Assembly (NCBI RefSeq): GCF_000021945.1
Contig: NC_011831.1
Location: 2,555,353-2,619,352, forward strand
Direction: 5' to 3'
DNA: 64,000 nucleotides
Source: Chloroflexus aggregans DSM 9485
GTDB lineage: Bacteria > Chloroflexota > Chloroflexia > Chloroflexales > Chloroflexaceae
This document shows, in pieces, positions 18,716-26,423 of the stretch. The position numbers and the translations under genes were made by a program. The notes under the pieces are model-generated. The model saw only the letters and a program-made list of their open reading frames with translations, did no database searches and was not told where the DNA came from. The first letter of the stretch is position 1. Every line of letters starts with the position of its first letter.

Positions 18716-20005
18716 ATGCAAGAGATTGTCATTCCCTTTCAGATTGTGATCGGCGCCCTCACGCCACAAGGCTACCCGTTGCGTGCCCTGTGCGGCGAGC
18801 GCACGGTCGAAGCGACGATGACCCCACCAGTGCTGACGGCATCCCCGGCAGAGATGGGCGTTGAGTTGGGCAACATGCTACTGCAAGCACCCATTCGGAG
18901 CCTGCTTATTGAAGCTGCCCGCGAAGCTATCGAACAGGGCGCACGGATGCAGATGCGGCTGGTCATCGAAGCTCCAGAATTAGTAACCCTCCCGTGGGAA
19001 TGGATAGCACTGCATAAAGGCGAACAGCATTGGCAACCGGCTCTTCGCGAAGATTACACACTTGTGCGAATGAGCACCCGTGCCATCCGGCCATTACCAC
19101 CTCGTCGGGTAAGTGGGCCGCTACGGCTCTTGATCGCGGTTGCACGCGGTTATGAAGCAACCGCCGATACATTAGGCGAGGCACTGATCGAACCTGTTCG
19201 GGCCGGTCTGTTGGTGGTAGACCGATTACGTGACGCAACGGCTGATGAGGTGGTAGCGGAGTTGGCCGCCGAGCCACGCCATATGTTGCATATCATCGGC
19301 GACATCGAACAGCCGCTACGGCAAGCCCCTCGGCTCCGCTTGGGCCGTGCGGTAAATGCCAACGAACTGGCCGAGCTGCTGGTAAGCCTCGATGATCTCC
19401 GGTTGATCACAGTAGCCGGAACGCCATCTGAGGCTTGTACCATCTTTGCCGCCAATCTCCACGCCGCCGACGGTCGGGCCGTGGCCGCATTACCCAACAT
19501 AAACCCAACTGCCCAAGCCCACTGGAGTACCGCCTTTTATCAAGCACTGGCCAGTGGTGAACCGGTTGATATTGCGATGACGAGTGGCCGCACGGCGTTG
19601 ATGAATGCTGCCGAACCTTGGGGCGCACCGCAGCTTTACCTCGCGCCCGGTGGCGAACAGCTCTTTCGCCCCGGCGAACCGCCGATTGCACCGGTCCCAT
19701 CGGAAGCAATCCGTCCCCTTCGTCAACCTGCAGTGCCGTTACGCCGACCACGCTTCACTCCTACCGAAACGGAGGTCGGTACACCAACGCGCCGACTACA
19801 CACCTTGAGGCGCCGGTTTCATCTCCAACCACAAGTGATTGCCCTGATTATTGCCGGTTTGGTCCTGATCCTCTTGGTCAGCCAGGTGATCAACGTGCCG
19901 GGAAGTAACGTGCTCCCGACCCCGGTGGCTACGCCCACTCCACCACTATTGCTCGATCCAGTGCGGATTCCGGTGCCAACCCTCTTCCCAACACCGGCAC
20001 CGTAA
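18716..20005 (+). CDS. CHAT-like protein with C-terminal membrane anchor
   Basis: This 429-residue protein has the layout of a CHAT (caspase-like) domain: an N-terminal beta-rich part with VTLPWEWIAL (usual form LPWE), then a Rossmann-like core with LRLLIAVARG, MLHIIGDIE, LRLITVAGTPSEA and TAFYQALASGEPVDIA. The normal catalytic His (usually in a GHG motif) and the Cys strand (usually NAC) are not recognisable at the expected places, so it is probably not a protease. A linker of about 50 residues leads to a single membrane segment (about 374-392) and a Pro/Thr-rich tail of about 35 residues. Whether the domain faces the cytoplasm is inferred from the lack of a signal peptide. No clear ribosome site is seen. 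Kynureninase follows 94 bases later on the same strand. Confidence 0.6.
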   Translation: MQEIVIPFQIVIGALTPQGYPLRALCGERTVEATMTPPVLTASPAEMGVELGNMLLQAPIRSLLIEAAREAIEQGARMQMRLVIEAPELVTLPWEWIALHKGEQHWQPALREDYTLVRMSTRAIRPLPPRRVSGPLRLLIAVARGYEATADTLGEALIEPVRAGLLVVDRLRDATADEVVAELAAEPRHMLHIIGDIEQPLRQAPRLRLGRAVNANELAELLVSLDDLRLITVAGTPSEACTIFAANLHAADGRAVAALPNINPTAQAHWSTAFYQALASGEPVDIAMTSGRTALMNAAEPWGAPQLYLAPGGEQLFRPGEPPIAPVPSEAIRPLRQPAVPLRRPRFTPTETEVGTPTRRLHTLRRRFHLQPQVIALIIAGLVLILLVSQVINVPGSNVLPTPVATPTPPLLLDPVRIPVPTLFPTPAP

Positions 20006-20099
20006 GTGGTGTGATGGGTGTCATTGCATGCAACCACAACTCCTGCTTAGGGGAAGCTATCGGCATCTACCGGTACTGTTGTGGGAGAAAGGAACAGAG

Positions 20100-21368
20100 A
20101 TGACGACTCCAACCGACGCGACATACGCCGATCAGCTCGACGCTACCGACGATCTGGCCGGCTTTCGCCAAGCGTTCGTCAATGATGATCCGCATTTGAT
20201 CTATCTCGACGGCAACTCATTGGGGCGGTTGCCACGAGCGACAACCGATCTAGCCGCCGATCTGGTGCGCCGCCAATGGGGTAGTCGTTTGATTCGCGGC
20301 TGGAATGAGGGGTGGTTTGATCTACCCGAACGGATCGGAGCTAAGATTGCCCGCCTCATCGGCGCCGACCCCGACGAAGTGATTGTTGCCGATAGCACCT
20401 CGGTCAACCTGTTCAAACTGATCATCGCTGCGCTGCGTGCTCGCCCCGGCCGCGAACGTATCATCAGCGATGATCTCAATTTTCCTTCCGATCTCTACAT
20501 CATCCAAGGTGCGATTGACATGCTTGGCGCCGGACACGAAATTGCACTCGCCTATTCGAGTGATGGTATTCACGGTCCGGTCGAGACCATCCTAGGGCTA
20601 CTCGATCAAACGACTGCGCTCCTTACCCTATCGCACGTAACCTTTAAGAGTGGCTTTCTATACGACATCAACGCACTCACGGCTGCGGCGCATGCCGTCG
20701 GAGCTTTGACCATCTGGGATTTGAGCCACTCGGTAGGGGTGGTGCCCATTCATCTTAAGGAGAGCGGTGCCGATATGGCGGTAGGCTGCTGTTACAAATA
20801 CCTCAACGGCGGGCCGGGTGCACCGGCGTTTCTCTACATTCGCCGCGACCTCCAAGAGCAATTGGTCAACCCTATCGCCGGCTGGATGGGGCAACGCAAT
20901 CTGTTCGACTTTGATCTCGCCTACCAACCGGCTCCCGGACTACGTCAGTTTCTGACCGGCACACCGCCGGTAGTTTCGCTGGCGTTGATCGAACCGGGCG
21001 TAGATTTGTTACTGGCCGCCGGTATAGAGCGACTGCGGGCCAAATCGGTTGCACAGACCGAATACTTGATCGAGCTGTGGCAACAGCGGCTGGCTCCGCT
21101 CGGGTACACGCTCAACTCACCACGCGACCCGGCCCGGCGCGGTTCGCATATCTCGCTTGGTCACCCAGAGGGGCTTGGCATCGATTTAGCGCTGATCAAC
21201 GAACTAGGGGTACTGCCCGACTTCCGTACTCCCGATAACATCCGGCTTGGGATTGCTCCGCTGTACACCAGCTTCCGCGACATTCACACTGCGGTTGAGC
21301 GGTTGGCCCAAGCTGTCACCGAGCAGCGGTATCTCAAATACCGCGATCATCGCCCAACCGTAACGTAG
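20100..21368 (+). CDS. kynU: Kynureninase
   Basis: This PLP-dependent fold-type I enzyme (422 residues) cleaves kynurenine to anthranilate and alanine. Family motifs are IYLDGNSLGRLPR near the N-terminus, ADSTSVNLFKL, LSHVTFKSGFLYD, WDLSHSVGVVP and the Schiff-base lysine K233 in CCYKYLNGGPGAPAF; RLGIAPLYTSF closes the protein. The frame is open from 20028, but the ATG at 20100 has AAAGGAA at good spacing and matches the family length. No other kynurenine pathway gene is nearby; the product anthranilate is shared with tryptophan biosynthesis (trpE at 55 kb), though no link is shown. An intrinsic terminator follows. Confidence 0.93.
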   Translation: MTTPTDATYADQLDATDDLAGFRQAFVNDDPHLIYLDGNSLGRLPRATTDLAADLVRRQWGSRLIRGWNEGWFDLPERIGAKIARLIGADPDEVIVADSTSVNLFKLIIAALRARPGRERIISDDLNFPSDLYIIQGAIDMLGAGHEIALAYSSDGIHGPVETILGLLDQTTALLTLSHVTFKSGFLYDINALTAAAHAVGALTIWDLSHSVGVVPIHLKESGADMAVGCCYKYLNGGPGAPAFLYIRRDLQEQLVNPIAGWMGQRNLFDFDLAYQPAPGLRQFLTGTPPVVSLALIEPGVDLLLAAGIERLRAKSVAQTEYLIELWQQRLAPLGYTLNSPRDPARRGSHISLGHPEGLGIDLALINELGVLPDFRTPDNIRLGIAPLYTSFRDIHTAVERLAQAVTEQRYLKYRDHRPTVT

Positions 21369-21385
21369 GGGTGATCCGATGAAAC

Positions 21386-21409
21386 AAGGCGGGACTCACC
21401 CCGCCTTTT
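21386..21409. terminator. Intrinsic terminator after kynU, possibly bidirectional
   Basis: AAGGCGGG-ACTCAC-CCCGCCTT followed by TT, 17 bases after the kynureninase stop. The convergent hypothetical gene on the - strand ends at 21439, so the hairpin may serve both sides. Confidence 0.75.
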
Positions 21410-21438
21410 CCCCAGGCAGAGCTGAAGCTACACCACAC

Positions 21439-21912
21439 TTATCGGCGGTTATAATGGTCCAGCAACTCAACCTGCTGATCGGCCTGTCTGTTGCTGGTGT
21501 GAGTTTCGATGTATAAACCATTTGATAATCTTCGCGGAGCAAAAAATGGTGTTCCGTCTTGATGTACCGGTTCATCATTAACCAGATAGCGTATGTGTCC
21601 GGTTTCGATTTTCGTTGAACGGTCGATGCGTCCCTCACGAATGGCGCGTTCAGCAGCCGCAACTAATTTTTCAGCAACCGTTCCACCCGCTCTTCTAACC
21701 ATCTCAATTGTTCCACCTGTCCCGGTTACCCAAGTTGGTCTACCTGTCTCGGCTATCCCATCTGTTTCACCTGTCTCATCTGCCTCGTTCATCTGCCAAA
21801 ACTTCCGCCATCGATTCCGTAACCATGCTTCAACTTCATGATCAGGAATTTCGATAGGAGGAAAGACATGCATATGTTTTAATTGATCCTTAATAATGTC
21901 AGGAAAACCCAC
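21439..21912 (-). CDS. Hypothetical protein, probably a 5'-truncated fragment
   Basis: This is a 157-codon frame from a GTG at 21912 with no ribosome site. The frame is open upstream to a stop at 21985 and the extra residues (CALAYIPVACLEVLSRKSRT) look protein-like, which suggests the true start has been lost. The middle (about 40-70) is Glu/Thr/Gly-rich and comes from imperfect repeats of a GAGACAGGT-like unit (about 21715-21795). The C-terminal part ends in FFAPRRLSNGLYIETHTS. I do not recognise the family. It lies downstream of a broken restriction-like gene on the same strand and may be part of the same decayed locus. Confidence 0.4.
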   Translation of the reverse strand: MGFPDIIKDQLKHMHVFPPIEIPDHEVEAWLRNRWRKFWQMNEADETGETDGIAETGRPTWVTGTGGTIEMVRRAGGTVAEKLVAAAERAIREGRIDRSTKIETGHIRYLVNDEPVHQDGTPFFAPRRLSNGLYIETHTSNRQADQQVELLDHYNRR

Positions 21913-22013
21913 ATAAATGGTTCTGGATTTTCTAGAAAGGACTTCTAGGCAAGCGACAGGTATATACGCGAGCGCACAAAATCGTTAATCTTGACAATGT
22001 TTTTACGATCAAT

Positions 22014-22475
22014 TCATCTCAAAAACTCAACAATCTTATCATTATCATCTTCTATACTGAAACTCCATAGTACTTCACATTGAAATATCGACTTTTCTCT
22101 AACACCGCCTGCTAGTATCGATTGTCTACCATTTGTTAGTAAGTACAACTTCACCTGATCATTTTGAGTACAGCGCTTTAATAGATTAAGCACCAACGCT
22201 TCTGTGACATCTTGCTGACTATTCCGCACATCAATGGCTAATAAACTCACCCCATCAACCTTGAGAAGGTAGTCAGGACCGCTGTTATTGATGTTGAATT
22301 CCGGGTAAACCTCACCGGGATCATCAGTGTCCCATCCAAGAGCCCGCAACAAGGGTAATACAAAATTCTCCCGCACAGCATTTTCGTTACTTTCAAACAG
22401 TTCTTCGTACTGTTCAAACCGAACTTTGGCTTTTTACAAAGCTTTTATCAAGTCATAATCTGTCTCTGGAAGCAT
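22014..22475 (-). pseudogene. Restriction-enzyme R-subunit N-terminal-like gene with an in-frame stop
   Basis: Reading from ATG 22475 (GAAGGG just upstream) gives 13 codons, then TAA at 22436-22434, then 139 more sense codons in the same frame to the stop at 22014. The continuous product contains VRFEQYEELFES, FVLPLLRALGWDTDDPGEVYPEF and PDYLLKVDGVSLLAIDVRN. This resembles the HsdR_N-type nuclease domain of type I and related restriction enzymes, where a GWD..DP..V..E stretch precedes the D-(E/D)XK core; here the core reads D-x(n)-IDVRN, so the catalytic Lys looks lost. The frame is also open upstream of 22475 as far as the end of the methyltransferase gene, so the original start may be further up. 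No HsdM, HsdS or helicase part is present. Confidence 0.55.
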
Positions 22476-22575
22476 AGACCCTTCACAGCAAAACTTAGTA
22501 ATGATGTCATTAATTATACACCGTTCAATCTCTCCGGCAAAAAGCAATTTATGCGCTTCAAAAGAGAATTTCCAT

Positions 22576-23301
22576 TCATCCTTTCACCGCCCGAATGCAT
22601 AGAAATCCCGGTTCGCGAATCAATTCAGCGTAGTGTTTGAGATCGTTCTCGGCAAATTCGGGAGTGGGCAATGGTTCAAGCACATAATCGATCCGAAAGC
22701 CGGCATAGATCAGCGGGTTAAACACTTCGCTTAGTGGTCGGCGGTATGAAGGCATATTCACGGTGATACCGAAACCGTGCCACGGTGTCACAACCTGCTC
22801 AATAGCAAAATAGTTGGCCGATTCGCGGTGCTGGCTGAATTTGGTCTGCGGATGTTCAATCGAGAAGATGAAAACACCGCTGTGCCGTAGCAGAAGATAG
22901 AACTCGGTGAATACCTGCTCCCAATCCCGCACATAATCGAGTACCAACGGACTGATTACGAGATCGAACGATGCGGTGGGTAGGAATGTGAGTGGTTGGC
23001 CAAGGTCGGCTTGTAGAACTTGCGCACGGTTTTGGAGCCGTTGGTGTGCCAGTTGTACCATCTTGGGATTGGCATCGATTGCTATCACCTCTGCACCACG
23101 GTCGAGCAGTAGTTCGCTGTAGACCCCCGGCCCACAACCGGCATCGAGAACGCGCTTGCCGCGCACATCAGGTAGTAGTGAGAGCATTGCCGGACGTTCG
23201 TAGTAAGCGTTGTGTGGTTTGGTGAGCACTTGTTCGGCGTACCGTTCGGCTAACAGATCATACGCTTGTTGAGCAATCGGGTCTGGAGGTGTCTGATTCA
23301 T
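22576..23301 (-). CDS. Class I SAM-dependent methyltransferase
   Basis: This 241-residue protein has the Rossmann-like methyltransferase fold. Motif I is VLDAGCGPGVYSELL (about residues 52-66), followed by EVIAIDANPKMVQLA with the acidic residue that binds the ribose, and by SFDLVISPLVLDYV (motif IV region). A loop with FSIEHPQTKF resembles the UbiE/Tam-type small-molecule methyltransferases; the substrate is unknown. The start at 23301 is chosen because AAAGGGAA lies six bases upstream; the frame is open further, to 23421, without support. It seems to stand alone, with about 500 bases of empty sequence upstream. Confidence 0.82.
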   Translation of the reverse strand: MNQTPPDPIAQQAYDLLAERYAEQVLTKPHNAYYERPAMLSLLPDVRGKRVLDAGCGPGVYSELLLDRGAEVIAIDANPKMVQLAHQRLQNRAQVLQADLGQPLTFLPTASFDLVISPLVLDYVRDWEQVFTEFYLLLRHSGVFIFSIEHPQTKFSQHRESANYFAIEQVVTPWHGFGITVNMPSYRRPLSEVFNPLIYAGFRIDYVLEPLPTPEFAENDLKHYAELIREPGFLCIRAVKG

Positions 23302-23819
23302 AGACGTTCCCTTTTTGTGTTTGCTGCACCGGCGTTCTGACTCCAGATCGGGCACGCACACAGCCGTGACATGCCAAATGCCGGCAGACGATAAAAAGCG
23401 CAAGAGTTGATCAAAAACCAAAACCGGTTGGGTAGAGTTACCATTAATAACCCGAACAACGCCGTGATCTCTGTCGAAGTAAACGACTGAATGGCGTGAT
23501 CGGCGGCAAAGGCGGTCCGCTCACGCTAGCGGAGCGTATGTACGATTCTGCGACTCTAGTAACGAAATCCAGCGACAATGCACACATGTCAAACGAGCGT
23601 AAGGGGTTTGCGTCAGACACCAGCACCCTTAGTAAAGGTGGCAGCCATAACGAGAAACGTGATAATGATCTGCGGGGACATAGTCAGATTTTTACCAGTA
23701 TACCCTATTCTTAGCAGCCACACGATGGCATGCGGCATAATAACTGCCACACCTCACACCGCGGACGGCATGCTACACGATCCTATCGCTCGTGCATCGT
23801 CCAACCAGCTCACACCCGG
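23302..23819. other. Intergenic stretch without a supported gene
   Basis: About 520 bases between the methyltransferase start and the end of the Crp/Fnr gene. Only short frames without family resemblance or ribosome sites occur (for example 23496-23714 on the + strand). The methyltransferase promoter must be here, but I see no convincing -35/-10 pair. Confidence 0.5.
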
Positions 23820-24509
23820 TCACACTCGGAACTGCGGGTCGCAGCGTTGGCGCAGCCCTGTCACATGCCGCACCACAATCTGACCACGACTACTACTGAT
23901 CAAGCCATCGTCGTTAAAATCGGCCAAAATCCGGCTCACTACTTCACGCGAAGTGCCTAGCTCGGCGGCAATCTGCTGGTGCGTCGCACTAACCGTCGGC
24001 GGATCGCCTTGGGCATGCCGTAACAAGAACTCAGCTAACCGTACATCAACGCGACGGAAGGCAATCTCATCAACAATAGCCATCACCGTCGCCAATCGGT
24101 GCGAGAGCAACTGGAACACGTAATCACGCCACTCCCGGTAATGGTCGATCCATTCACGAAACGTCGCCTGATCGACCACAAACGCTGCTGCGTCGTGCTC
24201 TACCACTGCAATCGCCGGGAAGTTACGCTGACTCAACACGCAACTGGTTGTGAGAATGCAACTCTCGCCGCGCCCAAAACGGTAGAGAGTGATCTCGCGT
24301 CCGGTTTCACCGATTTTGAACACCCGTACCTGCCCACCGGCCAACACGGCAAAGACGTTACATTCATCGCCTTCGGCAAAGATAGTGGCGCCGGCCGGCA
24401 GCCGCAAGAGGGTCGCCTGCACGGTGAAATCGCGCGCAATTGCCGCCGTCGGATCACGTAAAAAGGGTAAGATGTCGCCGGCAAGCTGTAGTTCGTGCGG
24501 TTGGAGCAT
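23820..24509 (-). CDS. Crp/Fnr-family transcriptional regulator
   Basis: This 229-residue regulator has an N-terminal cyclic-nucleotide-binding-like beta barrel (about 15-125, with LPAGATIFAEGDECNVFAVLAGG), a long dimer helix, and a C-terminal winged helix-turn-helix (about 150-215) with the recognition region GTSREVVSRIL. The barrel contains GESCILTTSCVLS; this pair of cysteines is shared by many Crp/Fnr members and is not the N-terminal four-Cys cluster of true Fnr, so I do not claim an Fe-S cluster. The start at 24509 has GAGGAG four bases upstream; the frame continues to 24596 without support. It lies downstream of the carotenoid-type oxidoreductase gene, separated by a perfect hairpin. 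Target genes are unknown. Confidence 0.88.
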   Translation of the reverse strand: MLQPHELQLAGDILPFLRDPTAAIARDFTVQATLLRLPAGATIFAEGDECNVFAVLAGGQVRVFKIGETGREITLYRFGRGESCILTTSCVLSQRNFPAIAVVEHDAAAFVVDQATFREWIDHYREWRDYVFQLLSHRLATVMAIVDEIAFRRVDVRLAEFLLRHAQGDPPTVSATHQQIAAELGTSREVVSRILADFNDDGLISSSRGQIVVRHVTGLRQRCDPQFRV

Positions 24510-24583
24510 ACGGCTCCTCGCATTCCAGAAGTGTGGTGGGAAGTGTACCACCTGACCGAGACGATACGCGCCCATCTCCCAAT

Positions 24584-24617
24584 CCGTGAGGAGCACTGTA
24601 TAGTGTGCTCCTCACGG
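24584..24617. terminator. Perfect 13-base-pair hairpin between oxidoreductase and regulator genes
   Basis: CCGTGAGGAGCAC and its exact complement flank an 8-base loop TGTATAGT. It lies 15 bases after the stop of the oxidoreductase gene (- strand) and 75 bases before the Crp/Fnr start. It most likely ends the oxidoreductase transcript, but neither strand has a T-tract after the stem, so an mRNA-processing or operator role is possible. Confidence 0.55.
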
Positions 24618-24632
24618 CTACCTACCTCGGTA

Positions 24633-26297
24633 CTAGCCGAGCCGCAAGAGCTTTCGCCCGGCCAACACGGCTCCGGCAGCCAATGCCCCTGCCCCCAACG
24701 CGATAGGCCCCCAACGACGTGTACGAGTATCGGCCAATACCACCCGTGCCGTATTGTAGCCACTCGCACCAAACACGCCACCACCCGGATGGGTGCTTGC
24801 GCCGGTCAGGTACAGGCCTTTGATCGGCGTGCGGTAGCCGGCCAACTCTGGCAAAGGTCGGAAGAAGAACATCTGATCAAAACTCATCTCGACGTGCATC
24901 ACGTTACCACGCAACAGCCCAATGCGCCGCTCCAGATCGAGTGGCGTCTGGATAAAACGGTCGATAATCTTGCCGCGCATATTGGGGGCATACCGATAGA
25001 GTACCTCGAGGATCGAATCGGCGACCGACTCACGAATATCATCCCAATGGCGATTACCGCTCAGTTGATAGGGAAAATATTGCGCCCATAAAAAGACCGT
25101 ATGCTTACCAGGCGGTGCAACGTCGGGATCAATGGCCGAGAAGGTCATCGCAATCACCGCCGGATCGCGACTCGGTTCACCGCGGAGGTAGTCTTCGTAA
25201 GCCCGCCGCACATAGTTCATACTCGGACTGAGCAACTGAAGGCCGTGATGGCTCTCGTGTGGACGACCATAGCTACGGGCTGCACTATAATCGGGCAACT
25301 CTTCGGCAGCACAGCGCACCGTCATCCCAAAACCGTTACCGATCCGAATGTGATGCAGCCGCCGAACCAGTTCGGCACTAAGGTGTTCGGGACCGACCAA
25401 TTGCAGGAATGTCGTCAACACGTGGGCATTTGAAACGACAATCGGCGCTGAATAGCGTTGGCCATCAGCCGTCTCCACCCCCTGCACCTTGCCGTTATTG
25501 ACGATAATCCGGCGTACCGGCGCATCAAGGACAACCTCGCCACCCATGGCCTTGAGTGAGCGGGCCATCGCTTGCGTCAGCATTCCCGATCCACCCCTTG
25601 GATGTTTCGCACCACTGTAGTGCAACATCGCGTGCCAACCGAAGAAATCGCCGGCACCGATTTCGTCCGGTGGTGGACCGCTCTGCGCCGCCAGCCACGT
25701 CATCGCAGCCCGCATCGCCTCACTCTCAAACGTCTCCTCGATCAGTTGCGCATAACTGGTGAAGAGACGGCGGGTGACTTCGAGCACTTTCTGCTCGGAT
25801 CTCGGCAGACACGGAATACTGGAAGCAACCTTGCCAAACAAGCGCGTGACCGACGGTGGGTTTAAGAACACGTCAAATACGGCTTCATTCAGTGGTGTCC
25901 AGAAGTCGAGAAAGCGGCGGTACGCCTCCGCATCGCGTGGACTGACGGTGGCAATACTCTGACATGTACGTTCGACATCGCGGTAGAAGTAGATCGCGCC
26001 ACTCCCGTCAGGGAGGGGGTAGAAGGCGTAGGGATCCATGTCGATGTATTCAAGCCCATACCGTTCAAGTTCGAGGTCGCGCACAATGGGGGTGAGATGA
26101 ATCATGATATGGGCTGATGAACCGACATCGATCTTGTAGCCGGGGATCACTTCTTCAGTGCAGACGGCTCCCCCAACGATAGGCCGACGTTCGAGCACCA
26201 GGACGCGCTTACCGGCCTTCGCAAGGTAGCCGGCGCAAGTCAGCCCGTTGTGCCCACCGCCGACCACAATCACGTCATAATCGGTTGATGATGGCAT
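24633..26297 (-). CDS. FAD-dependent carotenoid oxidoreductase (CrtO/phytoene-desaturase-like)
   Basis: This 554-residue flavoprotein belongs to the CrtI/CrtO amine-oxidase-like superfamily. The N-terminal dinucleotide-binding motif is VVGGGHNGLTCAGYLAKAGK, followed by VLERRPIVGGA; the C-terminal FAD motif is KGLYLTGASTHPGGGV. The GHNGL form is typical of CrtO-type beta-carotene ketolases and of PYROXD2-like proteins and differs from classic CrtI. Chloroflexus makes keto-carotenoids, so a ketolase is plausible, but the substrate is not proved by sequence. The last 25 residues form a short hydrophobic Gly/Ala segment that may touch the membrane. The start is supported by AGAGGAG five bases upstream. 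Confidence 0.8.
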   Translation of the reverse strand: MPSSTDYDVIVVGGGHNGLTCAGYLAKAGKRVLVLERRPIVGGAVCTEEVIPGYKIDVGSSAHIMIHLTPIVRDLELERYGLEYIDMDPYAFYPLPDGSGAIYFYRDVERTCQSIATVSPRDAEAYRRFLDFWTPLNEAVFDVFLNPPSVTRLFGKVASSIPCLPRSEQKVLEVTRRLFTSYAQLIEETFESEAMRAAMTWLAAQSGPPPDEIGAGDFFGWHAMLHYSGAKHPRGGSGMLTQAMARSLKAMGGEVVLDAPVRRIIVNNGKVQGVETADGQRYSAPIVVSNAHVLTTFLQLVGPEHLSAELVRRLHHIRIGNGFGMTVRCAAEELPDYSAARSYGRPHESHHGLQLLSPSMNYVRRAYEDYLRGEPSRDPAVIAMTFSAIDPDVAPPGKHTVFLWAQYFPYQLSGNRHWDDIRESVADSILEVLYRYAPNMRGKIIDRFIQTPLDLERRIGLLRGNVMHVEMSFDQMFFFRPLPELAGYRTPIKGLYLTGASTHPGGGVFGASGYNTARVVLADTRTRRWGPIALGAGALAAGAVLAGRKLLRLG

Positions 26298-26423
26298 AGT
26301 CTCCTCTAAGCTTTATACTGGTCACATTTGTAGTATACCGTCAGATGGGTGAAAGATGGTAGGGGAGAAAGGTTCGAGAAAGTATCTCCATCGCCGGTTC
26401 CATCATGGTCGGCAAGAGCGGTC

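Noticed and set aside
23496-23714. A 72-codon + strand frame in the methyltransferase-Crp gap
   Set aside because: No ribosome site, no resemblance to any family I know, and average length for chance in this composition.
23820-24509. Oxygen-sensing Fnr with a [4Fe-4S] cluster
   Set aside because: The N-terminal cysteine cluster of Fnr is absent; the two cysteines in SCILTTSC are not in the right place for such a cluster.
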